A DNA stretch of 64,000 bases. It comes from Opisthocomus hoazin (Eukaryota; Chordata; Aves; Opisthocomiformes; Opisthocomidae). The notes under the pieces were generated by a model. It saw nothing but the letters and a program-made list of their open reading frames with translations, was not told where the DNA came from and made no database searches. The stretch covers positions 19,632,417 to 19,696,416 of the forward strand of contig NC_134415.1 of NCBI RefSeq assembly GCF_030867145.1. The letters are read 5' to 3'. Made by a program: the position numbers and the translations under genes. Every line of letters begins with the position of its first letter. Position 1 is the stretch's first letter. Positions 35,701 to 48,164 of this stretch are shown in pieces.

Positions 35701-38539
35701 ATCTCCTGAAGATATTGCTCTAAGTTAGGTAGTACGCCTGGAAAAAAATAGTTTTTTCATCCAAATTCTCTTCACTAAAATAAACTAGTTTTCTGTGATT
35801 TTCACTAAATTATGCCTTTTTTTGGATTCAACAGCAGTCATTAAAGTTTCTTTACTTAGCTTTCTAGAACAAATACCTATGTTCTTTGTGTCATTTGCAC
35901 AAGTGTGTCGCCTAAGGAGAGATTGTTGCCTGGAATGGATTTGTAGAAGATGAGGAATAAGGAAGAAAGAACGCAAAAAAGTCTTGAATAGGTGAGGCAG
36001 GGAGAGTAAGATGAAAAGGCACCCAGGAAACAGTTTGCTTATGTTTGGCAGCATGTCCATTATCCAGATACTTCACAAACAACACCAAACAAGAAAAGAG
36101 ACAGAAGACAATATTGTCTGTGTTCAGTCCAACAAGGACCCATTTTCAAGCATGAGTTGCTTGCAGGGAGCTACCAAATGATTTGCTGATTAAAAATGGA
36201 TTAAGTGGTTCAAATTGCCAGGACTTCTGAACCTCCCTTGAAAAACTGAAGGAGGCATTTAGAATCCTCCCAAAGGCAAGCCCTCTTTGCCCTGAGTCTT
36301 TAAATTTGCTTTGAATCCATGTCCAGCCCTTCAGCAATATAGGACAATGTGGATGACACAAACTATATGTGTTAAAGGCTTCAGGTTGACTTTGAGCAAC
36401 TGATCATATCAGGAAGGGGCTGCAGACAAATGGAAAAAAAAAAAACAAAAAAAAAACACTTCAAAAACATCAGTGGATTTTATGTGCCAGTATGACTCCA
36501 ATCTTGATTCATCCAGAACCAGTTCAGCCACTGATGGGTTGGGTTTTCCTTTGCTTCTTTTGCTTTTCATTTCCTTTGAGAGCTTTTGGATTGATTGTTG
36601 AGGTTTAATCTTTCCATATTTCTGTGTACAGCTACATCTGCATAAAATGTCATCACTGTATTAAAATATGTATATATCTGTGCCAACCACATATGCAGTT
36701 CAAGTCCTTCTGTCATAACTTCCCCTTTAAGTCACCTCTAGGCACAAGATGTAGCTACCAAACCGGAAGAAATGTATTTGGTTTCAGCTCTCATCTCTTA
36801 TCAAAGCAGTAGGAATTTAAAAGCCATCCTATTACAGTTTTCAAGGTCCGGTAGACACGTTACAAGAATAAAGATCATTTTTTTTTTTAAAACAATCTAA
36901 TTCTCCACCTGATTGCTCTTCATGCTTGATTTGTGCACACAGCATAATAATGTTATTAAGGGTAATCACTCCTGCCATCGTTATTCAGGCAAAGAAAGGC
37001 TACTACACTGTTGAACAGCTCTTCACATCTGAATCATGTGAAACAATGTAGTTCATAGAGCATTTCTGTGGTATTAAATATACCCAGGAAAATCTCAGGC
37101 CAAAACTGTGTTATGATCTGACAGCACACAAAATTATTAATTCTGAGGGGTGGTACATATAGCCATGTGCAACATCTGTGTGAGAAACAAGTGCCTTGTG
37201 TCAGGATCTAATTTTTCAGTAATAGAAATAAATGTATGTGCCTGATATGCCAATACAGGTATTGATTGAACTTGTAAAAGTTAGATGAGATAGTCCTTCA
37301 TTCCCAAGAGATTTACTTTGCTATGAGGAAAACCCATAAGTAATGTAAGTTCCTTATCATATGGTGCTTTCTATCTACATTGAGAACAATAGAACACAAA
37401 ACAGAGACAATGTAGGAAAATAACACTAACAGAATATGTCAAAAATGCCTACTTTTCATATAAAGTTTTACAAGAACTTTATTCTTGAAATTGTCCCAGT
37501 ATTATAATATTTAATTTTTAATTAATAATAATTTTTTTAAACTCAGGAAAATGTAGAGGAAACACACCCCCCCTTGTTTTCTTGTATCTCTGATTTAGGT
37601 TTGTTCTGTATTTTGATCAAAACTTTGTTTTATTTTTCTTCAGTCAAAAAATCCAATGGACTTGAACAGTCATTTTAAATTTAAAGTGTTTTGGCAAAGA
37701 GGAAAAGTGATCGTTACCTATATCATATATGAACTTGGGGACAGAAAATAGTAAACTAAACATATGAGATTGGTCCAAATACATGCTCCTCATCTGTCCT
37801 GTTTAGCTTCTGATAAGAGTTTAGCTGTATGATGTAAGCTGTGACAGCCTAGTAAGCCTTACATCTAGATAATGATCCCCGGCCTTTTTTATTTACTGGT
37901 ATTGCCAAAGCAATGGAGACTAAGAGGGGTATTCAGGCCTCTCTACTACTGGTGTTCAATATAGCAAAGGCAATTTGGAACCATTGAATTTGTTGGTTCT
38001 AAAATTTGTTTTAAGGCAAAAAACTTTCAGTCATAGTTGTGAGAATAGGTTTAAATTAATACAGAACGTGAGAGAACATATTGTTAAAAGCAGGCTCACT
38101 CAGTATGGTTATGCAGTCCTCAGTTTAAACTTAAGCATGTTAGGCAGGTAGCCAAGACAGTCTTTCCCCATTGTCACAAGTATCTGCTTCAAGCAGACTT
38201 TTCTGTTCTTGAGTTTTGCAGTCTTCTCTAGCTCTGAAAGGCTGCTACAGTCAAACTCACTCAGGCAATTTCTATTTTTGCTGAGATCTTTCCACAGCTC
38301 TCTTCCCTTTACATACTCCAATTTAATGCATTGTTAATAAAGGTGGAGATTTCTCCCATAACCTTTTTCATTCAGGTTCTTAACAGGATTCTTGCTATGC
38401 CGTACTGCAACAGGGAATTGCTACTCCATAAGTCTCACCCCCAAAGCCTGCTGAACTCAGTGGGGATATTTCTGTTGCCTTTGGTGTGCTTAGGATGATC
38501 ACTAGTGACTGCCGAGTACCTTGAACACATAATAATGAA
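35701..38539. other. AT-rich single-copy sequence, no gene recognised
   Basis: No gene is recognised. A-rich runs occur at 36434-36456 (A12, C, A10) and a T/A run near 36879-36892. A C-run lies near 37564-37572. Confidence 0.45.
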
Positions 38540-38690
38540 TCTGATTTCATGGCAGTCCTGAAATAGATATCGCTACCTCTGTTACTTGATAAGGAAACAG
38601 AAGTCTGGAGAGCTTATGTGAATTGCCTATGACTGTAAAACAACCCTGTGGAAACACTGAGAAACAAATACCTGTCTCCAATCCCGTCTT
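38540..38690 (-). repeat. MIR-like ancient SINE fossil (antisense)
   Basis: 'gttacttgataaggaaacag' followed by 'aagtctggagagcttatgtg' and 'aattgcctatgactgtaaaa' parallels the reverse complement of MIR (ttacagataaggaaactgaggctcagagaggttaagtgacttgcctaaggtcac). The blocks are co-linear but diverged, and the limits are approximate. Confidence 0.55.
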
Positions 38691-40595
38691 ATCTGAAAGA
38701 CCAGTCTGACCTCTTGGCATCACACTGGCAACTATTAACTTGTTGCTAGATCTTCACAAAATTAAATCACAGCCCGTGCATATCTGTGCATGGCTTTGCA
38801 ATGGTCCTGCTTCTCTCATACCGCGTAGTCACTGGATCTCAAAGATCAGTCTGGAGAAGCAGCTGCTTATCTGAGTGCCTGGGGACTTCTCATCCCTCCC
38901 TGATTGCCCAGCTGTGGTGGGATTTGAGGCAGGGCAAGAAGGGTGGCTTTCTGAGATGTTGGGTCAAAATGCAACTGTTGGGCAGCTGAGATGCTGAACC
39001 CTGCTCTAGTTGCTCTGTAGCGTTAACTGCACACAGCAGAGGGCATTAGCATTGTTAGTACTGCAGAGTTTATCTGTGGTAACTGAGGCTCAAATATAAA
39101 CCCTAGGACAGCAAAGTCATGAACACAATATTTGGTTGATTGTTCATAAATACAATATCTCCCACTATTGTGAATTGCAAGATCAGACAAAGAGCATCTC
39201 CCCAGGGAGAGACAGGCAAGCAATCTGGTTCAGTGTCAAGGAAGGTTTCATAAGAATTATTGGGCTGATACAATGTATATTTACTGTAGTTAAACATGGT
39301 TACGCTATGCATCTATTTCCAGAAAAATCTAGAAAGTCTCTCAAGCGGCAAGGCACAACTGACAGACCGCTAGATGGTCAGTGTGTTTTATATATGCAAG
39401 AAATCCTGCCTGATTAAGTATGAATGTTTTTATATGGGCTCCCTGTGTAAGCATTGAAGTGAAGAGCAGTTAATGCACTGTTCCCAGCACCTGCATTTCT
39501 AGGATGGATTAAAAAAAAAAAAAAAAGTGTTAAGATTAAATGACTAGAAAAACCCCACAAAAGTACTTTTCCCCTACGCTATTCCTAACAAACTGCAGTA
39601 TCCCTGCATGAAACAAAAATCAATATGCCTATCAAACACAGATACAAGCTTAATAGTACTATACAAAGAAAAAGGGCGAAAAAGAATCCTGAATATCTTA
39701 TATTTTGCAATTACTCAGTAGGACTCTTCATCAGGGAAGTGTCTCCACAAGCAGAAAGGCTGTGCAGTGTCATTTCAGTCTTTGCCATATTTGTTGCTCA
39801 GCTGTGTCTGATAATTTAGGGCAACAAAGCTGGCAGATCTCTCTGGATCTTAGTTCAGCCGCTGGGTCCACAGTCCTTCCTGCTCTGAGCTCAGATGGTG
39901 GGGCTGTGCCTGGGGATCCAGCTTGAAAGTTCCTGCAGGGCTGACTATTCTGGGTTTAGGGATGAGAATGTCAAGGGCTTGCTGCAATGAAGGTGTTTAA
40001 ATTTCCTTTTCTTACGGAAAGAGCTGGAACTCTGTGTCTTTTCCCTCTACTCTTCAGATTACAGCTTTCTCTCTAAGCTGGATACCTCACCTGAGATCTG
40101 AATGATTCCAGGTCAAGCCCAGATTTCTGACAAGTCTACAAGTTTGACTCCCTATTAAGTGCTGTGAAGGGTTTAACTATTTTCTGTACCTTATTGTTGG
40201 GAAGGATCTGCATTGTGCAGGCTCCCAGAGGAGGCAGTTGTACTTAATGTCTGCCATTTGGCTCTGCTCTTCCTGGGGAATGAGGTGAGCATTCACGTGT
40301 GCATATGCAGAAACAGGCTACACCAACAACCAAACTAAGGTCTCCACAGTACAGTGTAAACATGGTAAGAACCTCTATCCCTGTGGTGATTACAGCCTAC
40401 ATAGCAAGAGAATACATGATGGGGAAGGAGGGACACAGGTTCCAAAAATGACTGGATTTCACTCAGAAGGTCAGTGGCAGCAGATTTTCAAAGTCAGAGC
40501 CCAGCAGGTTAGTTTCAAGGCTACAGTTGCTCCCACTGAATTTGTGCATCATTCTGTAGGGAGCCACTGCTCCCCTGGAAGTATTGGAAGGAAAG
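38691..40595. other. Single-copy sequence, no gene recognised
   Basis: A 16-base A run lies at 39511-39526. Two frames of about 64-93 codons (39136-39417, 39625-39819) have no recognisable domain. Confidence 0.45.
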
Positions 40596-40938
40596 TGTAC
40601 CAGATTTGCGTGGCAAGGTTTTAGTAGCTGGGGGGAGGGGGGGCGGCTACAGCGGCAGCTTTTGTAAGAAGCTGCTAGAAGCTTCTCGCCTGTCCAGTGG
40701 AGCCCATGCCAGTCAGCTCCAAGACTGACCCACTACTGGCCAACTGTGAGCCCATCGCAACAGTGGTAGTGCCTCTGGGATAACAGCTTTAAGAAGGGGG
40801 CGGGGGGGGAAAACCTGTGCAATTTTAGAGCAGCAGGAGAGACAAGTGAGACAATGTGAGAGAAGCATCTCTGCAGACACCAGGGTCAGTGAAAAAGGAG
40901 GGGGAGGAGGTGCTCCAGGTGCTGAAGCCGAGATTCCC

Positions 40939-41345
40939 CTGCAGCCCATGGAGAAGACCATGGTGAGGCAGGCTGTTCCTCTGCAGCCTGTGCTCCACTG
41001 TGGACCTCCAGATATCCACCTGCAGCCCATGGAGAACCCCACACTGGAGCAGCTAGATGTATGTGAATGAGGCTGGGACCCTGTGGGAAGACTGTGCTGC
41101 AGCAGGCTCCTGGCAGAACCTGTGGAGAGAGAAGGCTGTGTTAGTGCAGGTTTGCTGGAAGGACTTGTGACCCTGTGGGGTCCTACACAGGAGCAGTCTT
41201 TTCCTGAAGGACTGCACCCTGTGAAAGGGACACACATTGGAGCAGGTCATGAAGAACTGCAGCCCATGGGAAGGACTCACACTGAAGAAGTTCACAGAGG
41301 ACTCTCTCCTATGGGAATGAACCCATGCTGGAACAGGGGAAGAGT
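40939..41345 (+). repeat. Degenerate tandem array inside the LTR, 39-53-bp units
   Basis: Unit starts are visible at 40939, 40981 and 41020 (each CTGCAGCC) and at 41080, 41119, 41172, 41218, 41264 and 41308 (CCTGTGG/CCCATGG followed by 'gaaggac.cacact/gctggagcag'). Spacings are 42, 39, 60, 39, 53, 46, 46 and 44 bp. Open frames across it (41083-41349 +, 40713-41237 -) are by-products of this repetition and not recognised proteins. Confidence 0.75.
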
Positions 41346-41407
41346 GTGAGAAGGAAGGAGTGGTAGAGACAATGTGTGATGTACTGACCACAGCCCCACT
41401 TCTCTGT

Positions 41408-41520
41408 CACAGAATCACAGAATGGCAGGGGCTGGAAGGGACTCCTGCGGGTCATCCAGTCCAACCCCCCTGCCAAAGCAGGGCCACTCACAGCAGGCCG
41501 CACAGGACCCCGTCCAGGTC
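41408..41520 (-). mobile_element. CR1 3'-end fragment nested in the LTR
   Basis: About 113 bp of CR1 3' UTR in minus orientation ('cacagaatcacagaatggca', 'ggctggaagggactcctgcg', 'gtccaacccccctgccaaag') interrupt the LTR between 'cccacttctctgt' and 'ccccatattgctgtggg'. Nesting shows that this CR1 insertion is younger than the LTR insertion. Confidence 0.9.
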
Positions 41521-41823
41521 CCCCATATTGCTGTGGGAGAGGAAATAGAGAGTATGAGAAGTTAAGCCTGGGAGGGATGGGGCAAAGGTGTCTTTAAGAC
41601 TTGGTTTTATTTCTCATCTTACCGTGATTTTATTCATAATAAATTAAAATAATTTCCCCAAGTTGAGTCTGTTTTGCCCGTGATAATTAATGAGTGATCT
41701 TTCCGTGTCCTTATCTTGACCCATGAGCCTTGCGTTATATTTCTTTCTCCCCTGTCTGGTTGAGGAGGGGAGTGATAATGTTGCTTTGGGGGGCACCTGG
41801 TGTCCAGCCAGGGTACACACACA

Positions 41824-43949
41824 TTGGAGGGGAAGTTTCCCTGAAGCAACCTGAACTCAGATCCTGGCTGCTCTATGGGGAAGCAATGGTTTTGGCCCAT
41901 GGTTGTCTGCTTCTTTTTGTTTTTCACGTCTCATCAAGCATAGCATCACCACCCCTCTGCTTTCTCCTTCCTCCTTCTCCTTGCTAAAACCCTTGTCATT
42001 AACAACTTAGTCTACCAAAGTGGTAATGTCCAGGGAATTGCTCACAAGACCTCAGAAAGGGGTTCCACGTTCTCTCCACGCTGTATTTTTGCTTGCCACA
42101 GCAGTTCAGAAACTTTTTGAGTATTTCTGTCTAAGGTAAAGCGCTTGAAGAAGGGTGGAGGTGGATGGATCCACCAAAGTTCAAAAAGAAAAAGCTGAAT
42201 TATGACCATAATAGGAAACAGTAGTTTTAGAGACAATGACAAGGTAGCGTGCTAGGAGGCTGAAGTGATGTGCCCAGTGGGAAGCATCGGAACTTATTTG
42301 TTCAAATTCAAATAATTCTATTTGGACACTAGTCGTCTCCAAAGGCAAGAACACTGATTATCTGGTATAAATCTGCATAATTTGTCATTATACAAAATGT
42401 AGTTAATTTACTTTAGGCTAAAACTTTCAATCTCTTCATATTAAAACATTTTACAAAGAACAGGAGGAGGGTATTCGGATGACATGTGAGCATCCCTTCC
42501 ATGGCTCTGGTTCCTGTGCCACTGGGTAGCAACTCAGAGATGGCAGAGAGTCCTGGGGCTGTGGTGAGGTATTTGACATACACCCAAAAAATCTACTGCC
42601 GCTTTGCGGTTCCCAGGTATAATTTTGCTATGACATGCAATCTTTTAAGTTCTGAGTTGCGTGTGAATGCAGACAGGATTTTAGCAAGAGAATTAACTGA
42701 CCTAGGGTGTCTCCATCTACAATCCTGCTTTGTAGCACTTATTTGTATGTGAGGTACTTCCAAAATTATTAACAATTCCACTTAAATCTGCTACCGATGT
42801 AGCAATACCTGTACCTTCTACTGTTTTTTAAGATGATTTGGGTTAATTTTTTCTGGTGGCTGGGTCTCATTTATCTTGCTGTGAAAAGGTTTCTAACCAG
42901 TATTGCAAATTAAGCTGCTTGATTGTGGATAGAGCTCTCCATGTTCTTACCGAAGAGTGAATTCCTGGGATGAAGATGAGGTGTTAGAGTTCTCAGATTT
43001 AAGATCAGCTGGCTGACCCCAGGCTGAGCAGAACACAGAGACTCCCCTAAAAGTGTTAGCTAATGGTACCCTAGAGGACGGTGAAGATGAGTATGGATGA
43101 AGGCTCCTTAAAAATGCCCTGGTCACTTTTCATAGCATTCATGATAAGGTATTGATATCTTCTGAAGGCTGAGTCTGTCGCAAAAGATCACAGTAACAGT
43201 GAAAGTAATGGAAAATATATTTTCTGGGCTGGTTCTGGTGGTAAAATGTTGGGTAAAATCCCTATCTAAAGATTATGCAGAGTTCGGATCTGTTTTATGG
43301 AAGCTGTAGCTTGGGTACTTTTTTTCTAATTTCTCCATTTCTGTGGTAATTTCGGGTATAGTGTTCTAATCATCTCAAGTATCTGACAGATATTTTAGAT
43401 TTTAGTTTCAAATTGAATCTATACACATACATGCTCATTTATGATTACTCAGTCTTATGAAAGCATGAGTGAGACAATTCTCTCTTTGAATTAGCAATAG
43501 CCTTTATATCTTTTAGCAAGAATAGAGAATCCGTTATAATAGGTATGCATTAAGAAGACTAAAAAAAGTCAGGTGTTCATGATGAACAGAGGAAAAAAAA
43601 GTGTCTGCCTGACCACAGAAATTTTTCCTCTCTTCTGGTGTGGACAAACCAAGACTTCCCCAGTACATCTTTTTTTTTTTTTTAGAGGAGGGAGGAGAAA
43701 AAAGGAAATACCATGAGAAAAAAAGATAAGCAGGGAAAGGACTATGGAAACAAGCATACGTACGTGTGTGTTTGTATAAATATACACAGGCATCTGTATA
43801 CAGTCAACCACAACCAAAGAGCTGCTCATTTGTGATTAAAGTTGTGCCTGAGACTAAGGAATTTCAGTCATGGCTCTTGGTCTGCTTGATGCTAGTCCAT
43901 GGATCTCTTCAGTAAGCTGACATAAGTCTATTTTTCAAGTTCAGTATTG
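41824..43949. other. AT-rich single-copy sequence, no gene recognised
   Basis: No gene is recognised. A 14-base T run is at 43670-43683, and a short GTAC/GTGT-rich patch lies near 43755-43775. Confidence 0.45.
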
Positions 43950-46040
43950 GATCTGGAGGGGTCGCTTTTGCTGGTCGCTTTTTAAACAACACTTCTTCCA
44001 TGCACAGGAGCAATGCATCCCCCTGAGAAAGAAATTTAGCAAAGGAGGCAGGAGACATGCATGGTTAAACAAGGAGCTTCTAGCGGAGATCAGGCAGAAG
44101 AGAAAGGTGCATAGAATGTGGAAAGAGGGACAGGCCACTTGGGAAGAGTACAGAAACGTAGTGAGAGCATGCAGGGATGCGACGAGGAAGGCCAAGGCTC
44201 ACCTGGAATTGAAGCTGGCAAGGGATGTCAAAAACAACAAGAAGGGCTTCTTCAACTACATCAGCAGCAAAAGGAAGGCTAGGGACAACGTGGGGCCGCT
44301 GCTGAATGAGGAGGGTGTCCTGGTGACGGAGGATGCAGAGAAGGCAGAGCTAATGAATGCCTTCTTTGCTTCAGTCTTCAGTGCTAAGACTGGCCCTCAG
44401 GAATCCCAGGCCCCGGAGGGAAGAGAAGAAGCCTACAAAGAGCACGACTTTCCCTTGGTCGAGGAGGACTGTGTGAGGGATCGCTTAAGCGATCTGGATG
44501 TCCACAAATCCATGGGCCCCGATGGAATGCACCCACGAGTGCTGAGGGAGCTGGCGGATATCATTGCTGAGCCACTCTCCATCATCTTTGAGAGGTCCTG
44601 GAGGACAGGAGAGGTGCCCGAGGACTGGAGAAAGGCCAATGTCACTCCAATCTTCAAAAAGGGCAAGAAGGAGGACCCAGGGAACTACAGGCCGGTCAGC
44701 CTCATCTCCATCCCGGGAAAGGTGATGGAGCAGCTTATCCTGGAGGCCATCATGAAGCAAGTGGAAGAAAAGAAGGTTATCAGGAGTAGTCAGCACGGAT
44801 TCACCAAGGGGAAATCATGCCTGACCAATCTGATAGCTTTCTACGATGACATGACTGGCTGGGTAGACGAAGGGAGAGCCGTGGATGTTGTCTACCTTGA
44901 CTTCAGCAAGGCTTTCGACACAGTCTCCCATGATATCCTCCTAGGGAAGCTGAGGAAGTGTGGGCTGGATGAGTGGTCGGTGAAGTGGATAGAGAACTGG
45001 CTGAATGGCAGAACTCAGAGGGTTGTCATCAGCGGCGCTGAGTCTAGTTGGAGGCTGGTGACAAGTGGTGTCCCTCAGGGGTCAGTACTGGGCCCAGTCT
45101 TGTTTAACTTCTTCATCAACGACCTGGATGAAGAGTTAGAATGTACCCTCAGCAAGTTTGCTGATGACACCAAACTGGGAGGTGTGGTAGACACACCGGA
45201 AGACTGTGCTGCCATTCAGCGTGACCTGGATAGGCTGGAAAGCTGGGCAGAGAGGAACCTGATGAGGTTCAACAAGGGCAAGTGCAGGGTCCTGCACCTG
45301 GGGAGGAACAACCTCATGCACCAGTACAGGCTTGGGGTGGACCTACTGGAGAGCAGCTCTGCGGAGAGGGACCTGGGTGTCCTGGTGGACGACAGGTTAA
45401 CCATGAGCCAGCAGTGTGCCCTGGCTGCCAAGAAAGCCAATGGGATCCTGGGGTGCATCAAGAAGAGTGTGGCCAGCAGGACAAGGGAGGTTCTCCTTCC
45501 CCTCTACACTGCCCTGGTGAGGCCTCATCTGGAGTACTGTGTCCAGTTCTGGGCTCCCCAGTTCAAGAAGGATGAAGAGCTACTGGAGAGAGTCCAGCGG
45601 AGGGCTACGCGTATGGTGAGGGGACTGGAGCATCTCCCCTACGAGGAGAGGTTGAGGGAACTGGGCTTGTTCAGCCTGAAGAAGAGAAGGCTGCGAGGGG
45701 ACCTTATAAATGCCTACAAATATCTGAAGGGTGGGTGTCAGGAGGATGGGGCCAAGCTCTTTTCAGTGGTGCCCAGTGACAGGACAAGGGGCAATGGGCA
45801 CACACTGAGGCACAGGAAGTTCCGTCTGAACATGAGGAGAAACTTCTTCCCTCTGAGGGTGACAGAGCACTGGAACAGGCTGCCCAGGGAGGTTGTGGAG
45901 TCTCCTTCTCTGGAGATATTCAAGACCCGCCTGGACAAGATCCTGTGCAGCCTACTGTAGGTGACCCTGCTTCAGCAGGGGGGTTGGACTAGATGACCCA
46001 CAGAGGTCCCTTCCAACCCCTTCTATTCTGTGATTCTGTG
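43950..46040 (+). mobile_element. CR1 LINE, 5'-truncated, best preserved copy (type B)
   Basis: The element begins within the region joining the ORF2 endonuclease to the reverse transcriptase ('[17 protein letters not shown]', about 43978) and runs to a complete 3' UTR ('gggggttggactagatgacc', 'cagaggtcccttccaacccc') ending 'ttctattctgtgattctgtg' at about 46040. There is no frame-breaking mutation along more than 1.9 kb of coding sequence, which suggests a comparatively recent insertion. The endonuclease domain and ORF1 are missing, so it could not mobilise itself. Confidence 0.94.
44107..45960 (+). CDS. CR1 ORF2 reverse transcriptase, 617-codon intact frame
   Basis: This is the reverse-transcriptase half of CR1 ORF2p, which would extend a nicked chromosomal end using the element RNA as template. 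Residues 1-60 are the linker ('[20 protein letters not shown]'). The RT domain shows '[16 protein letters not shown]' (227-242), motif A 'YLDFSKAFD' (263-271), motif B '[14 protein letters not shown]' (320-333) and the catalytic 'FADD' (351-354). The C-terminal thumb region has '[20 protein letters not shown]', followed by the usual end '[13 protein letters not shown]' and a TAG. All catalytic aspartates are intact. The frame is open from 43921, so the GTG at 44107 is only the first listed codon and not a real start. Because the copy is 5'-truncated, any expression would need an outside promoter. Confidence 0.85.
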   Translation: MHRMWKEGQATWEEYRNVVRACRDATRKAKAHLELKLARDVKNNKKGFFNYISSKRKARDNVGPLLNEEGVLVTEDAEKAELMNAFFASVFSAKTGPQESQAPEGREEAYKEHDFPLVEEDCVRDRLSDLDVHKSMGPDGMHPRVLRELADIIAEPLSIIFERSWRTGEVPEDWRKANVTPIFKKGKKEDPGNYRPVSLISIPGKVMEQLILEAIMKQVEEKKVIRSSQHGFTKGKSCLTNLIAFYDDMTGWVDEGRAVDVVYLDFSKAFDTVSHDILLGKLRKCGLDEWSVKWIENWLNGRTQRVVISGAESSWRLVTSGVPQGSVLGPVLFNFFINDLDEELECTLSKFADDTKLGGVVDTPEDCAAIQRDLDRLESWAERNLMRFNKGKCRVLHLGRNNLMHQYRLGVDLLESSSAERDLGVLVDDRLTMSQQCALAAKKANGILGCIKKSVASRTREVLLPLYTALVRPHLEYCVQFWAPQFKKDEELLERVQRRATRMVRGLEHLPYEERLRELGLFSLKKRRLRGDLINAYKYLKGGCQEDGAKLFSVVPSDRTRGNGHTLRHRKFRLNMRRNFFPLRVTEHWNRLPREVVESPSLEIFKTRLDKILCSLL

Positions 46041-48164
46041 GGTAGGGAGGAATAAACTAAACCAAAACCTGTTTTCCTGAAGTTCACATTTTGACTAAGT
46101 TCTGGGGAGAAGCAAAACATTGCTGGAAAAAATATTCGAACCTACTGTAGTTCCAACAGATTTTCTCAGCTTTTCTCAGCTTTTCTCTCAAATTCCAGTA
46201 TGTGGCTGATATTCTTCCACAGTATAAACCAATTGGGATTTTTATTTAAAATATCTTTCACGTGTATTTTTGTTTTTGACTGATTTCTCATGATCCCCAG
46301 TATTTTCCATAGGTGGCACACTAAACTTCAGGACGTTTGTAATTTCTGATACAGCTGCGGAGCTGACAACACATAGGGTCTAAGAAGAGTAAGGTCTGGT
46401 CGTATTTTCTGTTGCTGAGAATATGCTGCACTTCATAATGCATATTAATTAGATATATGTTCAAAGAAAGTAATAGCTAATCAAAATATCTAGATCCTCA
46501 TTTTAAATCAGTCACTAAAGTTATGTTATTAGGGCCTGTCATCAACAAATCTATGTTTAGTCCATAGGACCATATAGGACAGAAACCAAGTTCCAGCTTC
46601 AGCATGAAGGAAATTATATTAAATATAGTGAGGTTGTTGGCAGCCACCAGGGTGGAAGTGTCTTGTAGCATAGTTTTTCAAGTTCATAAAAATTAAGTTG
46701 GCAGCTGAATTACATTTGCCTTAAACAATAGCCAGGAAGAGCAGAAATCTGTAAGAAGAAAGGAAAGGCTTGAAAAGCAGCCTACAGCGTAGTCATGACC
46801 ACTGATTTAACATACCAGACTAGAAAAGGTTAAGACTGGAAATGGAAAGACTGTACCATAATAAACATCATCTGTCCTGCAGAGCATGTGTTTTCTTCCC
46901 TCTAGAACCACGGTTTGTTTTTCATTTTGGTGTTGTTTTCTTTTTTGTTTATTTTGCGTTATTGCTTTATGTAGACTGTTGGGCCATCAGGGATGTGGTA
47001 GGGCTCAGGAAATATTGGTTGCATTCCTGTTTTTTTCTGTGTGACCTTTAGCATGAGATTTTGTATCTTCAGTTCCTAAATGCAACCAAAACGAAATTTC
47101 TCCAGCTCATCAGAATGTTATAAGGCTAAAATACATCTAATAGCTCTGTGATGTTCAGGTATTTGGGTGGTGATAGCCATGTCAGTGACTATCAGAAAGA
47201 ACTAGACAAATCTCAGCTATGTTAGTTCACCCCTCCTGAAATTTAATTCATCTGGCTGAAATTTGGAGTTTTACTTCTTCATGATGCAGTAAGTTAAGAG
47301 TGGATCACTTGCTCTGTTTTCCTCACAGATGTTCCTGCCTGACAAATTCACCTACTATTCATGACTGTCTTATCAATAAGTTTCAACAGCTGCTTAAATA
47401 GTCACCTTGTTTCAATCAGTGCAAAATAAAAGAGACCTCCCTACCATTTTTACTATATCTTCTTGGAGAAGGAGGGAAAAATTGCATTTTTATATCCTTT
47501 TCTTGCAGAACTTTGATTTGAGATAAAGATTACTCGTTAGTTATAACCTGGCTTGTATGTCAAATATCTCTGGTCTAGTATTAAATCCAACAAAATCACG
47601 TAATAAGAGGAAAAAAAAACCCCAAACCCTTAAATAATTTAAACTCATTATTCTACTAATCCTTTCATTCTCCTAGGCTCCCTGGAGGTGTATTAGGAAG
47701 TAATTGAAAACACTTTAATACACTGAGAAGACATTTGAGACTAATGTAGTCAGCCCTTGGTAACTCTCTACTACTTTGCGGGCTGTTTAGTAATAAGGAA
47801 AAACTACTCACTTAGAGTAGGGAAAAAAAAAAAAAGAAAAAAGAAAAATACCCCAACATATTAAAACAAAACAAAACTACCTAGAGATAATGTGCATATA
47901 CTGTATGCATGCTAGAAAGATTTCATAGTTTTGTCTTCATTATGAAAATTTACTGAGCATTCAGAAGAGCAACTGCAGTATGGGAGAGGGTGGTATCTGA
48001 CACTCGATGTAGGACACTGACACAGGAGGCCCCAGGGATACAGTGTCCAGCTCTGTTGCCCTGTGTGCAACCCTGTGTCATACCTCTGGGAGGCTACTCT
48101 GAGAATTCACCTCCTGTGGAAAATGCTGTTGCTGCCTCTTTGCCTTAGGAAGCTTAAATTAATT
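46041..48164. other. AT-rich single-copy sequence, no gene recognised
   Basis: A 10-bp tandem repeat (TTTTCTCAGC, about 2.7 units) lies at 46161-46187, and an A-rich tract at 47823-47847. No gene or dispersed repeat is recognised. Confidence 0.45.

Larger units (their letters stand above)
40596..41823 (+). mobile_element. Long (about 1.2 kb) avian endogenous-retrovirus LTR
   Basis: It begins 'tgtaccagatttgcgtggca' and ends 'gtccagccagggtacacaca'. The U3 contains 'gagcccatgccagtcagctc' and a TATA-like 'cagctttaagaag' (about 40785). A polyadenylation signal AATAAA lies at 41638-41643, followed by an R-U5 segment ('cccaagttgagtctgttttg', 'tccttatcttgacccatgag', 'cacctggtgtccagccaggg') familiar from dispersed avian LTRs. 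The middle is a GC-rich tandem array (40939-41345), and a CR1 3' end is nested at 41408-41520. No internal viral genes adjoin it. The exact target duplication is unclear: TTGGA occurs at 40584-40588 and 41824-41828 but does not abut the TG start. Confidence 0.8.

Noticed and set aside
36434..36456. A-rich tract as the poly(A) tail of a processed pseudogene or SINE
   Set aside because: No gene-like or SINE-like sequence is recognisable upstream on either strand and no flanking duplication was seen. The same applies to the A16 run at 39511-39526.
40713..41237. 174-codon minus-strand frame rich in Ser/Pro/Thr, and the 88-codon plus-strand frame at 41083-41349
   Set aside because: Both lie in the tandem array of the LTR. 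Their length follows from the repetitive GC-rich units, and there is no recognisable protein.
40939..41345. Regularly spaced repeats reminiscent of a CRISPR array
   Set aside because: The units abut and diverge, with no constant repeat plus unique spacer pattern. The surroundings are a eukaryotic LTR.
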